A stretch of 64,000 bases of DNA, taken from Sphingobium sp. GTDB taxonomy: Bacteria; Pseudomonadota; Alphaproteobacteria; Sphingomonadales; Sphingomonadaceae. The notes under the pieces were generated by a model, which searched no databases, had not been told where the DNA came from, and was given only the letters and a program-made list of their open reading frames with translations. The translations under genes were made by a program, and so were the position numbers. The stretch spans positions 5,851 to 69,850 of the forward strand of contig JAGIAA010000010.1 of assembly GCA_017745115.1 (NCBI GenBank), read 5' to 3'. Below are positions 37,642 through 46,471 of this stretch, piece after piece. Numbering within the stretch: the stretch's first letter is position 1; every line of letters starts with the position of its first letter.

Positions 37642-38115
37642 CTAGTCGACCGCGCCCCACAGGCTGGTCGCGAGGACGTAGCCCGCTTTTCCGTTGGCGT
37701 TGAATGCGCACCATCCGCTGGCACAGCCCGAGAGCTTGCCGACGACGCCCGGCGCGAGGCGGTAAAGCAGGCGCGAAGAAGCCGTGGGCTTGTCGTGCAT
37801 TTCGGCGGGACGGCCCTTCACGATGCCGGTCGGGTCGTCCTTGAGCAGGCGCACGTGGAACCATCCCGTTGTGCCATCGGAATCCTGCACCTTGCGCCAG
37901 TCGGGGTAGGTCTCGATCACCCGCACCGGGAGGTCGCGGCGCAGATACACCCAGTTCGCCGGGAAACGCTTGGCGGGACCGACCCGCATGACCGCCGCAT
38001 TCTTCGCAATCGACGCCCAATAAGGCGGCTTCTTGAGCGGCTGGGCATTCGCCCCAGCCGACATGGCCAGCGCGCCGAGGGCACAAAAAACCGTCACTCC
38101 AATTCGCACCGTCAT
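37642..38115 (-). CDS. Exported SH3-like domain protein
   Basis: A 157-residue protein with a signal peptide (MTVRIGVTVFCALGALAMSA, cleavage near GANAQ). The body has two bacterial SH3-like units: NAAVMRVGPAKRFPANWVYL to WFHVRLLK, and ASSRLLYRLAPGVVGKLSGC to GYVLATSLWG. Such proteins bind peptidoglycan peptides or other envelope targets. It is divergent from the 2-hydroxyacid dehydrogenase gene; in alphaproteobacteria the two are often neighbours. Confidence 0.85.
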   Translation of the reverse strand: MTVRIGVTVFCALGALAMSAGANAQPLKKPPYWASIAKNAAVMRVGPAKRFPANWVYLRRDLPVRVIETYPDWRKVQDSDGTTGWFHVRLLKDDPTGIVKGRPAEMHDKPTASSRLLYRLAPGVVGKLSGCASGWCAFNANGKAGYVLATSLWGAVD

Positions 38116-38260
38116 TCCTGGCGATTCTCCATAAGCGCCATCGCGGCTGGCCCCGTCTTGCCACGCCCTCCCCCGCCTATCAACCAGATCGGCCCTTGCG
38201 CGGTTCCGTATCAGGCATAATGGCCTTGACCGGTCCGCGGGCACGGCGCATTCGCCAATC

Positions 38261-39259
38261 ATGCCCAGGCGTCCCCGGCCCGCTACACCTCGCGTCATCG
38301 TCACGCGCAAGCTCCCGGACGAGACGCAAGCGCGCATGGCACAGCTGTTCGACGTGCGCTTCAACGAGGCTGACACCAAACTGAGCCGCGAGGAACTGGC
38401 CGCCGCGATGCGCGAATGCGACGTGCTCGTGCCGACGGTCACCGACGATATCGACGCGCACCTCATCGCCGGTGCGGACGAGCGGCTCCAGCTCATCGCC
38501 AACTATGGCGCGGGCGTGAACCATATCGCGCTGCACGCGGCACGGGCACGCGACATCATCGTCACCAACACGCCCGGCGTCCTCACCGAAGACACGGCCG
38601 ACATGACGATGGCGCTCATCGTCTCGGTGCCCCGGCGGCTGGCCGAAGGGGAAAAGCTGGTGCGCTCGGGTGAATGGGTGGGCTGGAGCCCATCCAACAT
38701 GCTCGGTCACCGGATCGGCGGGAAAGCGCTGGGGATCGTCGGCATGGGGCGGATCGGCCAGGCTGTGGCCCGGCGCGCACGGGCTTTCGGCCTCTCGATC
38801 CATTATCACAACCGGAACCGGGTGGCGGCCGCCATCGAACAGGAGCTGGGGGCGACCTGGCACGCCGATCTCGACGAGATGCTGGGCGCGATCGACATTC
38901 TGACGATCCATACGCCGCGCAACGCGCAGAGCGAGGACCTGATCGACCGGCGGCGGATCGGACTGATGCGCAGCCACGTCTATCTCATCAACGCCTCGCG
39001 CGGCGGGATCGTCGACGAGGAAGCGCTGGTCGAAGCGCTGGAACAACGGAAGCTCGCGGGGGCCGGTCTCGACGTCTGGGAATTCGAGCCGCAGATCGAC
39101 CCGCGGCTGCTGGCGCTACCCAATGTCGTCATGACGCCGCATATGGGCTCAGCGACGCTGGAAGGCCGCGTGGGCCAGGGCGAACGTGTCATCGCCAATA
39201 TCCGCATGTGGATCGGCGGCGACCGGCCTCCGGACCAGATATTGGAGGGGTGGGTTTAA
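38261..39259 (+). CDS. D-2-hydroxyacid dehydrogenase (glyoxylate/hydroxypyruvate reductase type)
   Basis: A 332-residue NAD(P)H-dependent enzyme. The cofactor loop is GIVGMGRIGQAVARRA; the catalytic Arg is in INASRGGIVDE, the Glu in LDVWEFEPQ and the His in TPHMGSAT. These match glyoxylate reductases that reduce glyoxylate or hydroxypyruvate. Substrate choice cannot be fixed from sequence. Single gene, divergent from the SH3 protein. Confidence 0.92.
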   Translation: MPRRPRPATPRVIVTRKLPDETQARMAQLFDVRFNEADTKLSREELAAAMRECDVLVPTVTDDIDAHLIAGADERLQLIANYGAGVNHIALHAARARDIIVTNTPGVLTEDTADMTMALIVSVPRRLAEGEKLVRSGEWVGWSPSNMLGHRIGGKALGIVGMGRIGQAVARRARAFGLSIHYHNRNRVAAAIEQELGATWHADLDEMLGAIDILTIHTPRNAQSEDLIDRRRIGLMRSHVYLINASRGGIVDEEALVEALEQRKLAGAGLDVWEFEPQIDPRLLALPNVVMTPHMGSATLEGRVGQGERVIANIRMWIGGDRPPDQILEGWV

Positions 39260-39324
39260 CCGGCGGAAAGTGTTCCAGCGAAGGCAGGAACACTAATTCC
39301 ACCTTCTGAGACTGACCGTACCCC

Positions 39325-39708
39325 TCAATATTCCCGGAAACGCGCCGACTTGATGTGCGTGAACTTGTCGTCGGCATTATATTTGTAGAGCACGAGGCTC
39401 TCGATCTCGCGCACGTCGCCGGCCATGGTGGGCCACAGCTCGAAGTCCGGCCAGTCCTTGAAGGTCGTGAACTTGGTGTAGACGTGAAGGCCGATGCCGT
39501 CGGGTGCGACGGCGATGTCGATGATGCGCAGTTCCTCTTTGATGTGCTCCTTCACCGGCCGGTAGAAGTCGACGATGCCCTGCTTGCCGACGATCCGCTT
39601 GCGGTCGCCGAGGTTGAAGTCGACGTCATCAGCATAGAAGCTGGAAAAGCCGTCGAAATCGTCATTGTTGAACGCATCGAGATAACGCTGGAAATCCTCG
39701 CGGGTCAT
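39325..39708 (-). CDS. SnoaL/NTF2-like family protein
   Basis: A 127-residue protein from ATG 39708, with GAGAGGGGC upstream. MTREDFQRYLDAFNNDDFDG and FSSFYADDVDFNLGD give the cone-fold start of the NTF2 superfamily. No catalytic residues can be assigned. It lies just downstream of pobA in the same direction (70 bp apart), so it may be co-transcribed and have a role in aromatic metabolism, but this is a weak inference. Confidence 0.75.
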   Translation of the reverse strand: MTREDFQRYLDAFNNDDFDGFSSFYADDVDFNLGDRKRIVGKQGIVDFYRPVKEHIKEELRIIDIAVAPDGIGLHVYTKFTTFKDWPDFELWPTMAGDVREIESLVLYKYNADDKFTHIKSARFREY

Positions 39709-39778
39709 GCCGCCCCTCTCCCTCTTGCCTGTGCGACCGACAATCGGCGGGCGACGGCGCCCCGTCAAGCGGAGCGGT

Positions 39779-40948
39779 TCAGACCGGCAGCCCGACATAG
39801 TTTTCAGCGATGGCTGTCTGCGCCGCCCGGGACGAGGCAATATAATCCAGTTCCGCGACCTGCATGGCGCGTTCGAATGGCCCGTCTTCCGGAAAACGAT
39901 GCATGAGCTTGGTCAGCGACCAGCTGAAGCGCTCCGCCTTCCACACACGCGCGAGCGCCTTGTCCGAATATGCGCCGATGCCCGCGCTTTCGTTACGCTT
40001 GAAGAAGGCGACCAGCCCCTCAGCCGCATAAAGCACGTCGCTCGCAGCAAGGTTGAGCCCCTTGGCGCCGGTCGGCGGTACAATATGGGCTGCGTCGCCG
40101 CAGAGGAGCAGACTGCCATGGCGCATCGGCGCGAATACGAAACTTCGAAGAGGGGCGATCGACTTCTCGATCGACGGTCCACGCGTGATATGGGCCGCTG
40201 CTTCCGGTCCCAGGCGGATGGCCAGTTCGTCCCAGATCCGCTCGTCGGGCCAGTCTTCGATCTTCTCGGTCAGCGGCACATCGACATAATAGCGGCTGCG
40301 TGTCTCGCTGCGCATCGAGGCGAGCGCAAAACCGCGCTCGTGATTGGCGTAGATCAGCTCATGATTGCACGGCGGTACGTCAGCGAGGATGCCGAGCCAT
40401 CCGAAGGGATAGAGTTTTTCATAAGCCTGTCCCGTCACGCCGGCGATCTTTTGACGGCTAGCTCCGTGGGCCCCGTCGCATCCGGCGATGAAGCGGCAAT
40501 CCACGCGCTCCGTCCGGCCGTTCTTCACGTAGGTGGCGTAGGGGGCATCGCTCTCGACGTCATGGAGGGCCACATCCGCCGCCTCGTAGACGATTTCGAG
40601 GCCGCGTTCGGCGCTGGCGCCCATGAGGTCCCTGGTCAGCTCCGTCTGGCCGTACACCACGACATGACGTCCCGTGAGCTCCGCCATGTCGATTCGGATC
40701 AGGCGTTGGCCGTCGGCGAGATTGAACCCGTCATGCACCAGTCCCTCCGCCTTAAGCCGCGCATCGAGGCCAAGCCGCGCCATGATGTCGGCGGTTATCG
40801 TCTCCAGGACGCCGGCGCGGATGCGACCCAAGACATAATCGCCGGCCGCGCGCTCCAGCACGACGCAATCAATGCCTTCGCTGCGGAGCAAATGCCCGAG
40901 CATCAGGCCTGCTGGTCCTGCCCCGATGATGCAAACCTGCGTCTTCAT
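39779..40948 (-). CDS. pobA: 4-Hydroxybenzoate 3-monooxygenase
   Basis: A 389-residue flavoprotein converting 4-hydroxybenzoate to protocatechuate with NAD(P)H and O2. FAD motifs are CIIGAGPAGLMLGHLLRSEG, CDGAHGASR and GDAAHIVPPTGAKGLNLA. The length equals known PobA proteins. The divergent AraC-type regulator starts 92 bp away, the usual pobA-pobR arrangement. A decayed second pobA lies beyond that regulator. Protocatechuate degradation genes are not in the window. Confidence 0.95.
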   Translation of the reverse strand: MKTQVCIIGAGPAGLMLGHLLRSEGIDCVVLERAAGDYVLGRIRAGVLETITADIMARLGLDARLKAEGLVHDGFNLADGQRLIRIDMAELTGRHVVVYGQTELTRDLMGASAERGLEIVYEAADVALHDVESDAPYATYVKNGRTERVDCRFIAGCDGAHGASRQKIAGVTGQAYEKLYPFGWLGILADVPPCNHELIYANHERGFALASMRSETRSRYYVDVPLTEKIEDWPDERIWDELAIRLGPEAAAHITRGPSIEKSIAPLRSFVFAPMRHGSLLLCGDAAHIVPPTGAKGLNLAASDVLYAAEGLVAFFKRNESAGIGAYSDKALARVWKAERFSWSLTKLMHRFPEDGPFERAMQVAELDYIASSRAAQTAIAENYVGLPV

Positions 40949-41012
40949 GACCGATCCTTTCCCATCTCCTCCTCCTATTGTCGCGCAGGCTCCGACTGAT
41001 TTGAAGGGACAG

Positions 41013-41029
41013 ACCAGACGATGCCTGGT
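41013..41029. promoter_or_regulatory. Possible regulator site between pobA and pobR
   Basis: ACCAG (41013-41017) and CTGGT (41025-41029) form a 5-7-5 inverted repeat, 12 bp before the pobR ATG. The position fits control of pobR or pobA. The arms are short, so this could be chance. Confidence 0.25.
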
Positions 41030-41040
41030 ACTTTCCGGAC

Positions 41041-41925
41041 ATGATCAGCTCAGGTAAGCCGGTTCCGTCCTACGCGCTCTACGGAGAGGATGATCCACTC
41101 CCTCGCCATGATTCATTCCATTGCGAGACGATCAGGGTCCGCAGCCAGCGCTACGAATGGGAAATCGCGCCGCATCTCCACCCCGCGCTGTCTCAGGTAC
41201 TTTTCATTGCGGGCGGCCAAGTCGATTTCCAGCTCGGCAAGGACCGGCATGCTCTGCCCGGGCCGCTGCTTATCTGCGTGCCGGCGGGCGTCATCCACGG
41301 TTTTCGCTTCTCGCCTGACGTCATGGGCCTGGTCTTCACCGTTGCGCAGAGCTTCATCGATGGCCTCGTGTCCCAAGACCTATTGCGGGCGGAGCTGATC
41401 AAGGCTCGCGCGCGCCCTGTCCCGGGCCGGCACGTGCGCAGGCTCCTCCGGCTCGGACGCGAGCTTCTCCAGGCCGAGAGCGAACGTTTCCTTCTCAACG
41501 CACACCAGCTTCATCGCGCACTCGGCGAGGCGTGGCTGCGGCTCGCCTTGCAGCCTGCGGAGAACCCAGGCGAACAAGGGCTCGCTCAACGCTTCCAGAT
41601 GCTGGTCGAAACCCATCATCGCAGCCATCACCCTCTCGACTTCTACGCAAGAACGCTGGGCTGCACCATGCGGACGCTCTCCCGCCAGACCAGCGAAGCA
41701 CTCGGCGCGACACCGCTGCAGGTCATCAACGGCCGCCTGCTGCGCGAGGCCCAGCAACTCCTGCGCTTCACCAATGCCAGCGCAGCTGATGTCGCCGCCG
41801 AGCTGGGCTTCGCCGATCCCAGCTATTTCTCGCGCTTTTACCTGCGCATGACCGGGCAACGGCCAAGCGCCGAAAAAGCGGCGATCCGCCGAGCGATCTT
41901 GCCGGCCGAGCTTCCGTCGACATAG
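41041..41925 (+). CDS. pobR: AraC family regulator of pobA (PobR-type)
   Basis: A 294-residue regulator. An N-terminal cupin (HLHPALSQVLFIAGGQVDFQ, then ICVPAGVIHGFRF) likely senses 4-hydroxybenzoate. The C-terminal AraC DNA-binding part includes YARTLGCTMRTLSRQTSEAL and AAELGFADPSYFSRFYLRMT. It is divergent from pobA, where AraC-type PobR activators are usually found. The role follows from context. Confidence 0.85.
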   Translation: MISSGKPVPSYALYGEDDPLPRHDSFHCETIRVRSQRYEWEIAPHLHPALSQVLFIAGGQVDFQLGKDRHALPGPLLICVPAGVIHGFRFSPDVMGLVFTVAQSFIDGLVSQDLLRAELIKARARPVPGRHVRRLLRLGRELLQAESERFLLNAHQLHRALGEAWLRLALQPAENPGEQGLAQRFQMLVETHHRSHHPLDFYARTLGCTMRTLSRQTSEALGATPLQVINGRLLREAQQLLRFTNASAADVAAELGFADPSYFSRFYLRMTGQRPSAEKAAIRRAILPAELPST

Positions 41926-41986
41926 GTAAGGGACGGATGGCGAGGACTTGGGAGGCACGATGAGCGAAGAGATGACCCCGGTCCAT

Positions 41987-42205
41987 TTACCGGAACGCGA
42001 CATGGAGCCGCAGGCGCGCATCGAGGCCGAGCCTCTTCATGATGTCGACCGTCACATTCTCGAGAACGCCGGCGCAGATCCGGCCCAACACATAATCGGG
42101 GCTGGCGCGCTCCAGCACGGCGCGGTCCACGCCCTCGCTCCGCGGCAAATGCCCCAATATAAGCCCAGCCGGCCCCGCGCCGATAGTACAAGCCGGGGTC
42201 GTCAT
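41987..42205 (-). pseudogene. Truncated remnant of a second pobA
   Basis: The 72-codon frame from ATG 42205 matches the first 60 or so residues of the intact PobA (GAGPAGLILGHLPRSEG, DYVLGRICAGVLENVTVDIM, RLGLDARL), then diverges and stops. FAD-binding DG and GD motifs and the whole catalytic part are missing. The DNA is clearly diverged from the intact pobA, so this is an old paralogue or a remnant from another strain. It abuts the 3' end of pobR. Confidence 0.8.
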
Positions 42206-42369
42206 AATTGACAACCGAACCTCAACCACACTGCTCGCCGCAAAGCCGCTTTTCGGCGGCTCGTCAACTGCTCGTACCTCGGTCGCGGAACACGCGTGCG
42301 GCCATCTGACTTCTTGCGGTGGTCAATGTTTCAGGCTTATTAGGCCGGCCATCTCAACCAAGGACAATT

Positions 42370-43245
42370 ATGCCGACGTTGTTTCCGTCCGCGGATCTCC
42401 CCGACTATTTTGTCGATATCGATTTTTCCCCTGAGGTCAGGAACAGCGGAGCACTCGATCGGCAAGTCGCGGAAGCATTCGAAGACGGGAAGTGCATCTG
42501 CTTCAAGAACTGGACGGTCGATTTTGACAGGGCGTTTTTCAACGGGCTCGACCTTCACGAAAACCGCGCCGCCAAGAAGCTCAAAAGCGTGGTGAACGAT
42601 GACGGCACCATCGATCCGACGCTCCTCGGAGCACAGCTCGAGAAATGTGCCAAAGACGACGCCACGATCGAGGAATTTCCGTTACAGGCGGCCCGCATCA
42701 GCGCCCAGGTCACGCCCATCATCAATCGCATCTTCGCGCACTGCACGTTCCTTGACCGGCGCCTGGTCTGGCGCATGTCGGAAACCATCCACGAAAACCT
42801 TCATATCGACGTCTACAAGAACGAGATGACGGACTTCCAGATTCGGATGTTCGTCAATCTCGATGTCGTTCCCCGGATTTGGCAGACCGGCTACACGCTC
42901 GAAGGCATGCTGGAGAAGTTCGGGCATCTGCTGACCGACGAGGAACTGGCCACGCTCGGCGCCACCGCTCTCTGCAAGCTGCTCAATTATCGGCTCTACG
43001 GCGACCTGCCGGATGCCGGCAAGGACGGCCAGCCCCGCCATACGGCCTTCTTTCATCCCGGCGAAATCTGGATGGTGGACAGCCGACGCGTTTCCCATCA
43101 GATTTTCTATGGGCGCCGCGCGCTGTCTCTCGACTATTTCGCGACTCAGGACTCCGTCCTCGATCCATCGAAATATTATCTTCGCTCTGTTGAAAAATAT
43201 CGCCAAACGCGTGGTATCGCTCAATTGGAAGCTTTAGACGCTTAA
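42370..43245 (+). CDS. Kdo-hydroxylase-like Fe(II)/2-oxoglutarate oxygenase
   Basis: A 291-residue protein from ATG 42370 (AAGGACA upstream). The segment NLHIDVYKNEMTDFQIRMFV, then RIWQTGYTLEGML, and later VSHQIFYGRRALSLDYF, align by eye with KdoO, which hydroxylates the 3-position of lipopolysaccharide Kdo. The HxD (HID) and distal His of the Fe site are kept. Many sphingomonads have glycosphingolipids rather than lipopolysaccharide, so the true substrate may be another surface sugar. FkbM and GT2 genes follow. Homology is judged from motifs only. Confidence 0.65.
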   Translation: MPTLFPSADLPDYFVDIDFSPEVRNSGALDRQVAEAFEDGKCICFKNWTVDFDRAFFNGLDLHENRAAKKLKSVVNDDGTIDPTLLGAQLEKCAKDDATIEEFPLQAARISAQVTPIINRIFAHCTFLDRRLVWRMSETIHENLHIDVYKNEMTDFQIRMFVNLDVVPRIWQTGYTLEGMLEKFGHLLTDEELATLGATALCKLLNYRLYGDLPDAGKDGQPRHTAFFHPGEIWMVDSRRVSHQIFYGRRALSLDYFATQDSVLDPSKYYLRSVEKYRQTRGIAQLEALDA

Positions 43246-43282
43246 TCGCTTTTCCCACGACTTTTAAAATGAAGGTTGAGAC

Positions 43283-44194
43283 ATGACCTGTCGTCCGATA
43301 CTGACCAAAAACAACGCTACGTTCGAGCACATGTATTTCTCGATGGACTATATCGAGATTACATTCGACGGCGGAAGCCTGAAATTTGCCGATACCAATT
43401 CGTTGTCGCGCAAACGCGTGGCCTCGCTCTTCACGAAAGAACCGACCACGATCCTGTGGATGGATCAGTTCAAGCCCGGCGAAGTCATGTTCGACATCGG
43501 CGGCAACGTCGGAATGTATTCCGTCTATGCGGGCAAAATTTCAGGTGCCCGCGTCTTTGCGTTTGAGCCGGAATCCCAGAATTATGCCGAGCTCAACAGG
43601 AATATTTTCCTGAACGAACTCAACGGCAAGGTCACCGCCTACAACCTCGCGGCGAGCAACAAGTTCGAGATTTCGACGCTGTTCCTCAGCCATTTCTGCC
43701 CCGGCTTCTCTCACCATGACTTTGGTGAGAACAGGTGGACGAAGGACATGGACCTCGGTCACCACGTGCTGAAGCGCGATGACCGGCTCGAGCAGGGCTG
43801 CACGTCGATCGTCGTGGATGAGGTTGTCGCGCAAGGGACTTTTCCGCAACCGCAACACATCAAGGTGGATGTCGACGGGTTCGAGTGGAAGGTCTTCGAG
43901 GGTGCGCGGAAAACGCTGCAGTCCCCGGACCTCAAGACCGTCTTGATCGAGACCGACAACAAGATCCCCGAAAGCGTGGCTCTCATCGATGCCATGACGT
44001 CGCTGGGCTGGAAGTTCAGCTACGACCAGATGCGGGTCAACCAGCACGAGGCGATTAGCGAGCAGGACGTCAAGGATCGCGTCGCCAGGGGCATCGGCGG
44101 CCAGAACGTCATCTATTTCAAGGACGATTCCTATTTCGATCTGTTCCGCCACTATGCGGACAATTTCGTGGCGCCGAACCCGCACAAGAAGTGA
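43283..44194 (+). CDS. FkbM family methyltransferase
   Basis: A 303-residue SAM-dependent O-methyltransferase. The SAM-binding motif is EVMFDIGGNVGMYSVYAG, and the family signature HIKVDVDGFEWKVFEGA is present. FkbM enzymes often methylate glycans or lipids at hydroxyls. It starts 37 bp after the oxygenase and is followed by a hairpin terminator. The two probably form one unit modifying the same surface molecule. Confidence 0.88.
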   Translation: MTCRPILTKNNATFEHMYFSMDYIEITFDGGSLKFADTNSLSRKRVASLFTKEPTTILWMDQFKPGEVMFDIGGNVGMYSVYAGKISGARVFAFEPESQNYAELNRNIFLNELNGKVTAYNLAASNKFEISTLFLSHFCPGFSHHDFGENRWTKDMDLGHHVLKRDDRLEQGCTSIVVDEVVAQGTFPQPQHIKVDVDGFEWKVFEGARKTLQSPDLKTVLIETDNKIPESVALIDAMTSLGWKFSYDQMRVNQHEAISEQDVKDRVARGIGGQNVIYFKDDSYFDLFRHYADNFVAPNPHKK

Positions 44195-44235
44195 GCGATC
44201 GGCGGATCATCCGCCACGCGACTTGATCCTTTTCC

Positions 44236-44269
44236 ATAGCCCGCATTTCCGCGAGGACGTGCGGGCTAT
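44236..44269 (+). terminator. Terminator after the FkbM gene
   Basis: ATAGCCCGCA (44236-44245) pairs with TGCGGGCTAT (44260-44269), followed by TT. It ends the oxygenase-FkbM unit ahead of the GT2 gene. Confidence 0.65.
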
Positions 44270-44424
44270 TTGCCAGCGTCACGGGCCACCGAAATCGCAG
44301 GATTGATCCCGCAAACGCTGGGCCGGGTAAACGTCCGTTAACCATTCTCGTTTATCGGATCACATCGTAATTTCATCGACATATCGCGCGATGAAGCCGT
44401 CATGACGATGCGGACGAGGCGAAC

Positions 44425-45450
44425 TTGATTCACGAGAAGATCTTCCGGGCGCAGGACAAGAAGCTGATTTCGCTCGTAATCCCCTGCTACAACGAGCAGG
44501 AGGTCATCGGGGAAACGCTCGGGCGGTTGGCGCAGCTCTGCAAATCGCTTCATGATTATGCATTCGAAATCATCTGCGTCGACGACGGTTCGCGCGACAA
44601 GACCTACGCGCTTCTCCGTGCTGCTGCCGAAACCATGCCCGGCCTGCGCATCGTCAAATTTTCCCGCAATTTCGGCCATCAGATCGCGGTGACCGCCGGC
44701 ATCGATGCCGCGGGAGGCGACGCCGTCGTGCTGATCGACGCCGACCTCCAGGATCCGCCCGAAATCGTCAGCCAGATGATCGCGAAGTGGGAAGAGGGCT
44801 TCGACGTCATCTATGGCGTGCGCACCTCGCGCGCCGGCGAGAGCGCCTTCAAGCAGGTTTCAGCCCGCGGCTTCTACCGCTTCCTCAACACGCTCTCCGA
44901 AGTGCCGATCCCGCTCGACACGGGCGATTTCCGCCTGATGAGCCGGCCGGTGGTCGACGTGCTCAAGTCAATGCCCGAGCGCCACCGCTTCGTTCGCGGC
45001 ATGGTCGCCTGGATCGGCTTCAAGCAGACCGCCTTGCCTTATGAGCGTGCCGAGCGCTTCGCAGGCGAGTCCAAATATCCGCTGCGCAAGATGGTGCGCT
45101 TCGCGATGGACGGCATATTGTCCTTCTCGATTAAACCGTTGCGGCTCGCGGTCGGGCTGGGCCTGACTTCGGCGGCCGTCGCCATGGTGGGCATCGCCTA
45201 TGCCCTGGCTCTCCGGATCTTCAGCTCGGTGTGGGTCGAGGGCTGGACGGCCCTCATGATCGCCGTGCTGTTCATGGGCGGCGTGCAGTTGCTCTCGCTC
45301 GGCATCATCGGCGAGTATATCGGCCGCATCTACAGCGAGGTGAAGCGCCGCCCGCTGTACGTCGTCGATGAAAAGGTGGGGTTCGAGGGGCCGTCGCTGC
45401 TGCCGCGCAAGGTCCGCGCCAAGACGTTCGTCCCGTCCGAGCACGGATGA
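44425..45450 (+). CDS. Family 2 glycosyltransferase, polyprenyl-phosphate sugar type
   Basis: A 341-residue membrane-anchored enzyme. The only suitable start is TTG 44425, preceded by GAGGC. The catalytic domain has SLVIPCYNEQEVIGETL, CVDDGSRDKT and the DXD motif in DADLQDPPE. Two C-terminal TM helices (about 232-256 and 266-290) match the GtrB/ArnC/DPM1-like group that makes lipid-linked sugars. The next gene, a flippase-like protein, starts 4 bp later. Confidence 0.9.
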   Translation: MIHEKIFRAQDKKLISLVIPCYNEQEVIGETLGRLAQLCKSLHDYAFEIICVDDGSRDKTYALLRAAAETMPGLRIVKFSRNFGHQIAVTAGIDAAGGDAVVLIDADLQDPPEIVSQMIAKWEEGFDVIYGVRTSRAGESAFKQVSARGFYRFLNTLSEVPIPLDTGDFRLMSRPVVDVLKSMPERHRFVRGMVAWIGFKQTALPYERAERFAGESKYPLRKMVRFAMDGILSFSIKPLRLAVGLGLTSAAVAMVGIAYALALRIFSSVWVEGWTALMIAVLFMGGVQLLSLGIIGEYIGRIYSEVKRRPLYVVDEKVGFEGPSLLPRKVRAKTFVPSEHG

Positions 45451-45454
45451 CCCG

Positions 45455-46471
45455 ATGACTCCCGGACGGATCGTTCAACTCGCCGTCAGTGTCGGCGTCG
45501 CCGGGCTGTTCGTGTGGCTCGCCATTCGCACGATCAACGGGCCCGAGTTGATCAGCGCCATGGCCGCGGCCCGCCCGGGCTGGGTCGCACTGGGTGTCGC
45601 GGCTTTCCTCTGCGGCTATTGCTGCCGGATCGCGCGCTGGCGTGTCATGCTGGTGCGCGACAATCCGGGCCTTGGCTGGCTGCCCATCTCCGCCGCCTTC
45701 TACGGCTCGATCGCGGCGAACAATGTGCTGCCTTTTCGTGCGGGCGACGCCCTGCGCGTCTTCGGTTTTTCCAGATATCTGGGCGTGCCCGTATCGACGC
45801 TGCTGGCGACGCTGGTGGTCGAGCGGCTGCTCGACCTGCTGAGCCTGCTCATGGCATTCGGACTCGCATTGCTGTTCCTGCCACTGACGGGCGGCGCGGC
45901 CGGCACGTTGATCGGCGTCGGCGGATCGGGCCTCATCGGCGTCGGCCTCATCGTCATGGCCGTCCTGCTCTTTCCCCAGATGTTCGAGCCGATCGCGGGT
46001 GCCTGCCTGCGCATCCTGGCCCGGCTCTCGCCCGGCATCAGCGGCAAGCTCGGCGAGTTCAGCGAACGCACCTTCGCGACGCTGCGCCACCTGGCTCATG
46101 GTCCGCGCATGCTCATCCTCGTCCTGTGGTCCGCCTGCGCCTGGGGCTTCGAAGGCGCCGTCTTCTGGTCCGTCGCCCATGCCATTCCCGCGATGACCGT
46201 GCCGAGCGCGGGCTGGCTCTCCTTTCCGGTGGGCACGCTGGCGACCTTGCTGCCCTCCACGCCCGGCTATGTCGGCACGTTCGACTTCTTCGCCATCAAG
46301 GCCGCGCAGACCATGGGCAACAATGCGGCTGCGTCAGCGGCCTTCGCGCTGCTCGTCCATCTCGTCATCTGGCTGCCCGCGACGATCATCGGCGGCATTG
46401 CCCTACTGGTCTGGAATGCCGCAAAACAGCCGTCCGCACTTCCGCAAACGCCCGAGCGAGCCCCTTCATGA
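45455..46471 (+). CDS. Lysylphosphatidylglycerol synthase-TM/flippase-like membrane protein
   Basis: A 338-residue integral membrane protein of the UPF0104 type, with some eight TM helices. ATG 45455 gives a hydrophobic start MTPGRIVQLAVSVGVAGLFV. Typical segments are NNVLPFRAGDALR and LVVERLLDLLSLLMAFG, and the TPGYVGTFDFF motif near the C-terminus. Proteins of this fold next to lipid-sugar transferases are often suspected of lipid transport. The next gene starts in an ATGA overlap. Confidence 0.85.
   Translation: MTPGRIVQLAVSVGVAGLFVWLAIRTINGPELISAMAAARPGWVALGVAAFLCGYCCRIARWRVMLVRDNPGLGWLPISAAFYGSIAANNVLPFRAGDALRVFGFSRYLGVPVSTLLATLVVERLLDLLSLLMAFGLALLFLPLTGGAAGTLIGVGGSGLIGVGLIVMAVLLFPQMFEPIAGACLRILARLSPGISGKLGEFSERTFATLRHLAHGPRMLILVLWSACAWGFEGAVFWSVAHAIPAMTVPSAGWLSFPVGTLATLLPSTPGYVGTFDFFAIKAAQTMGNNAAASAAFALLVHLVIWLPATIIGGIALLVWNAAKQPSALPQTPERAPS

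Noticed and set aside
41948..42211. Plus-strand open frame over the pobA remnant
   Set aside because: The minus strand shows clear PobA homology; the plus frame is only its antisense.
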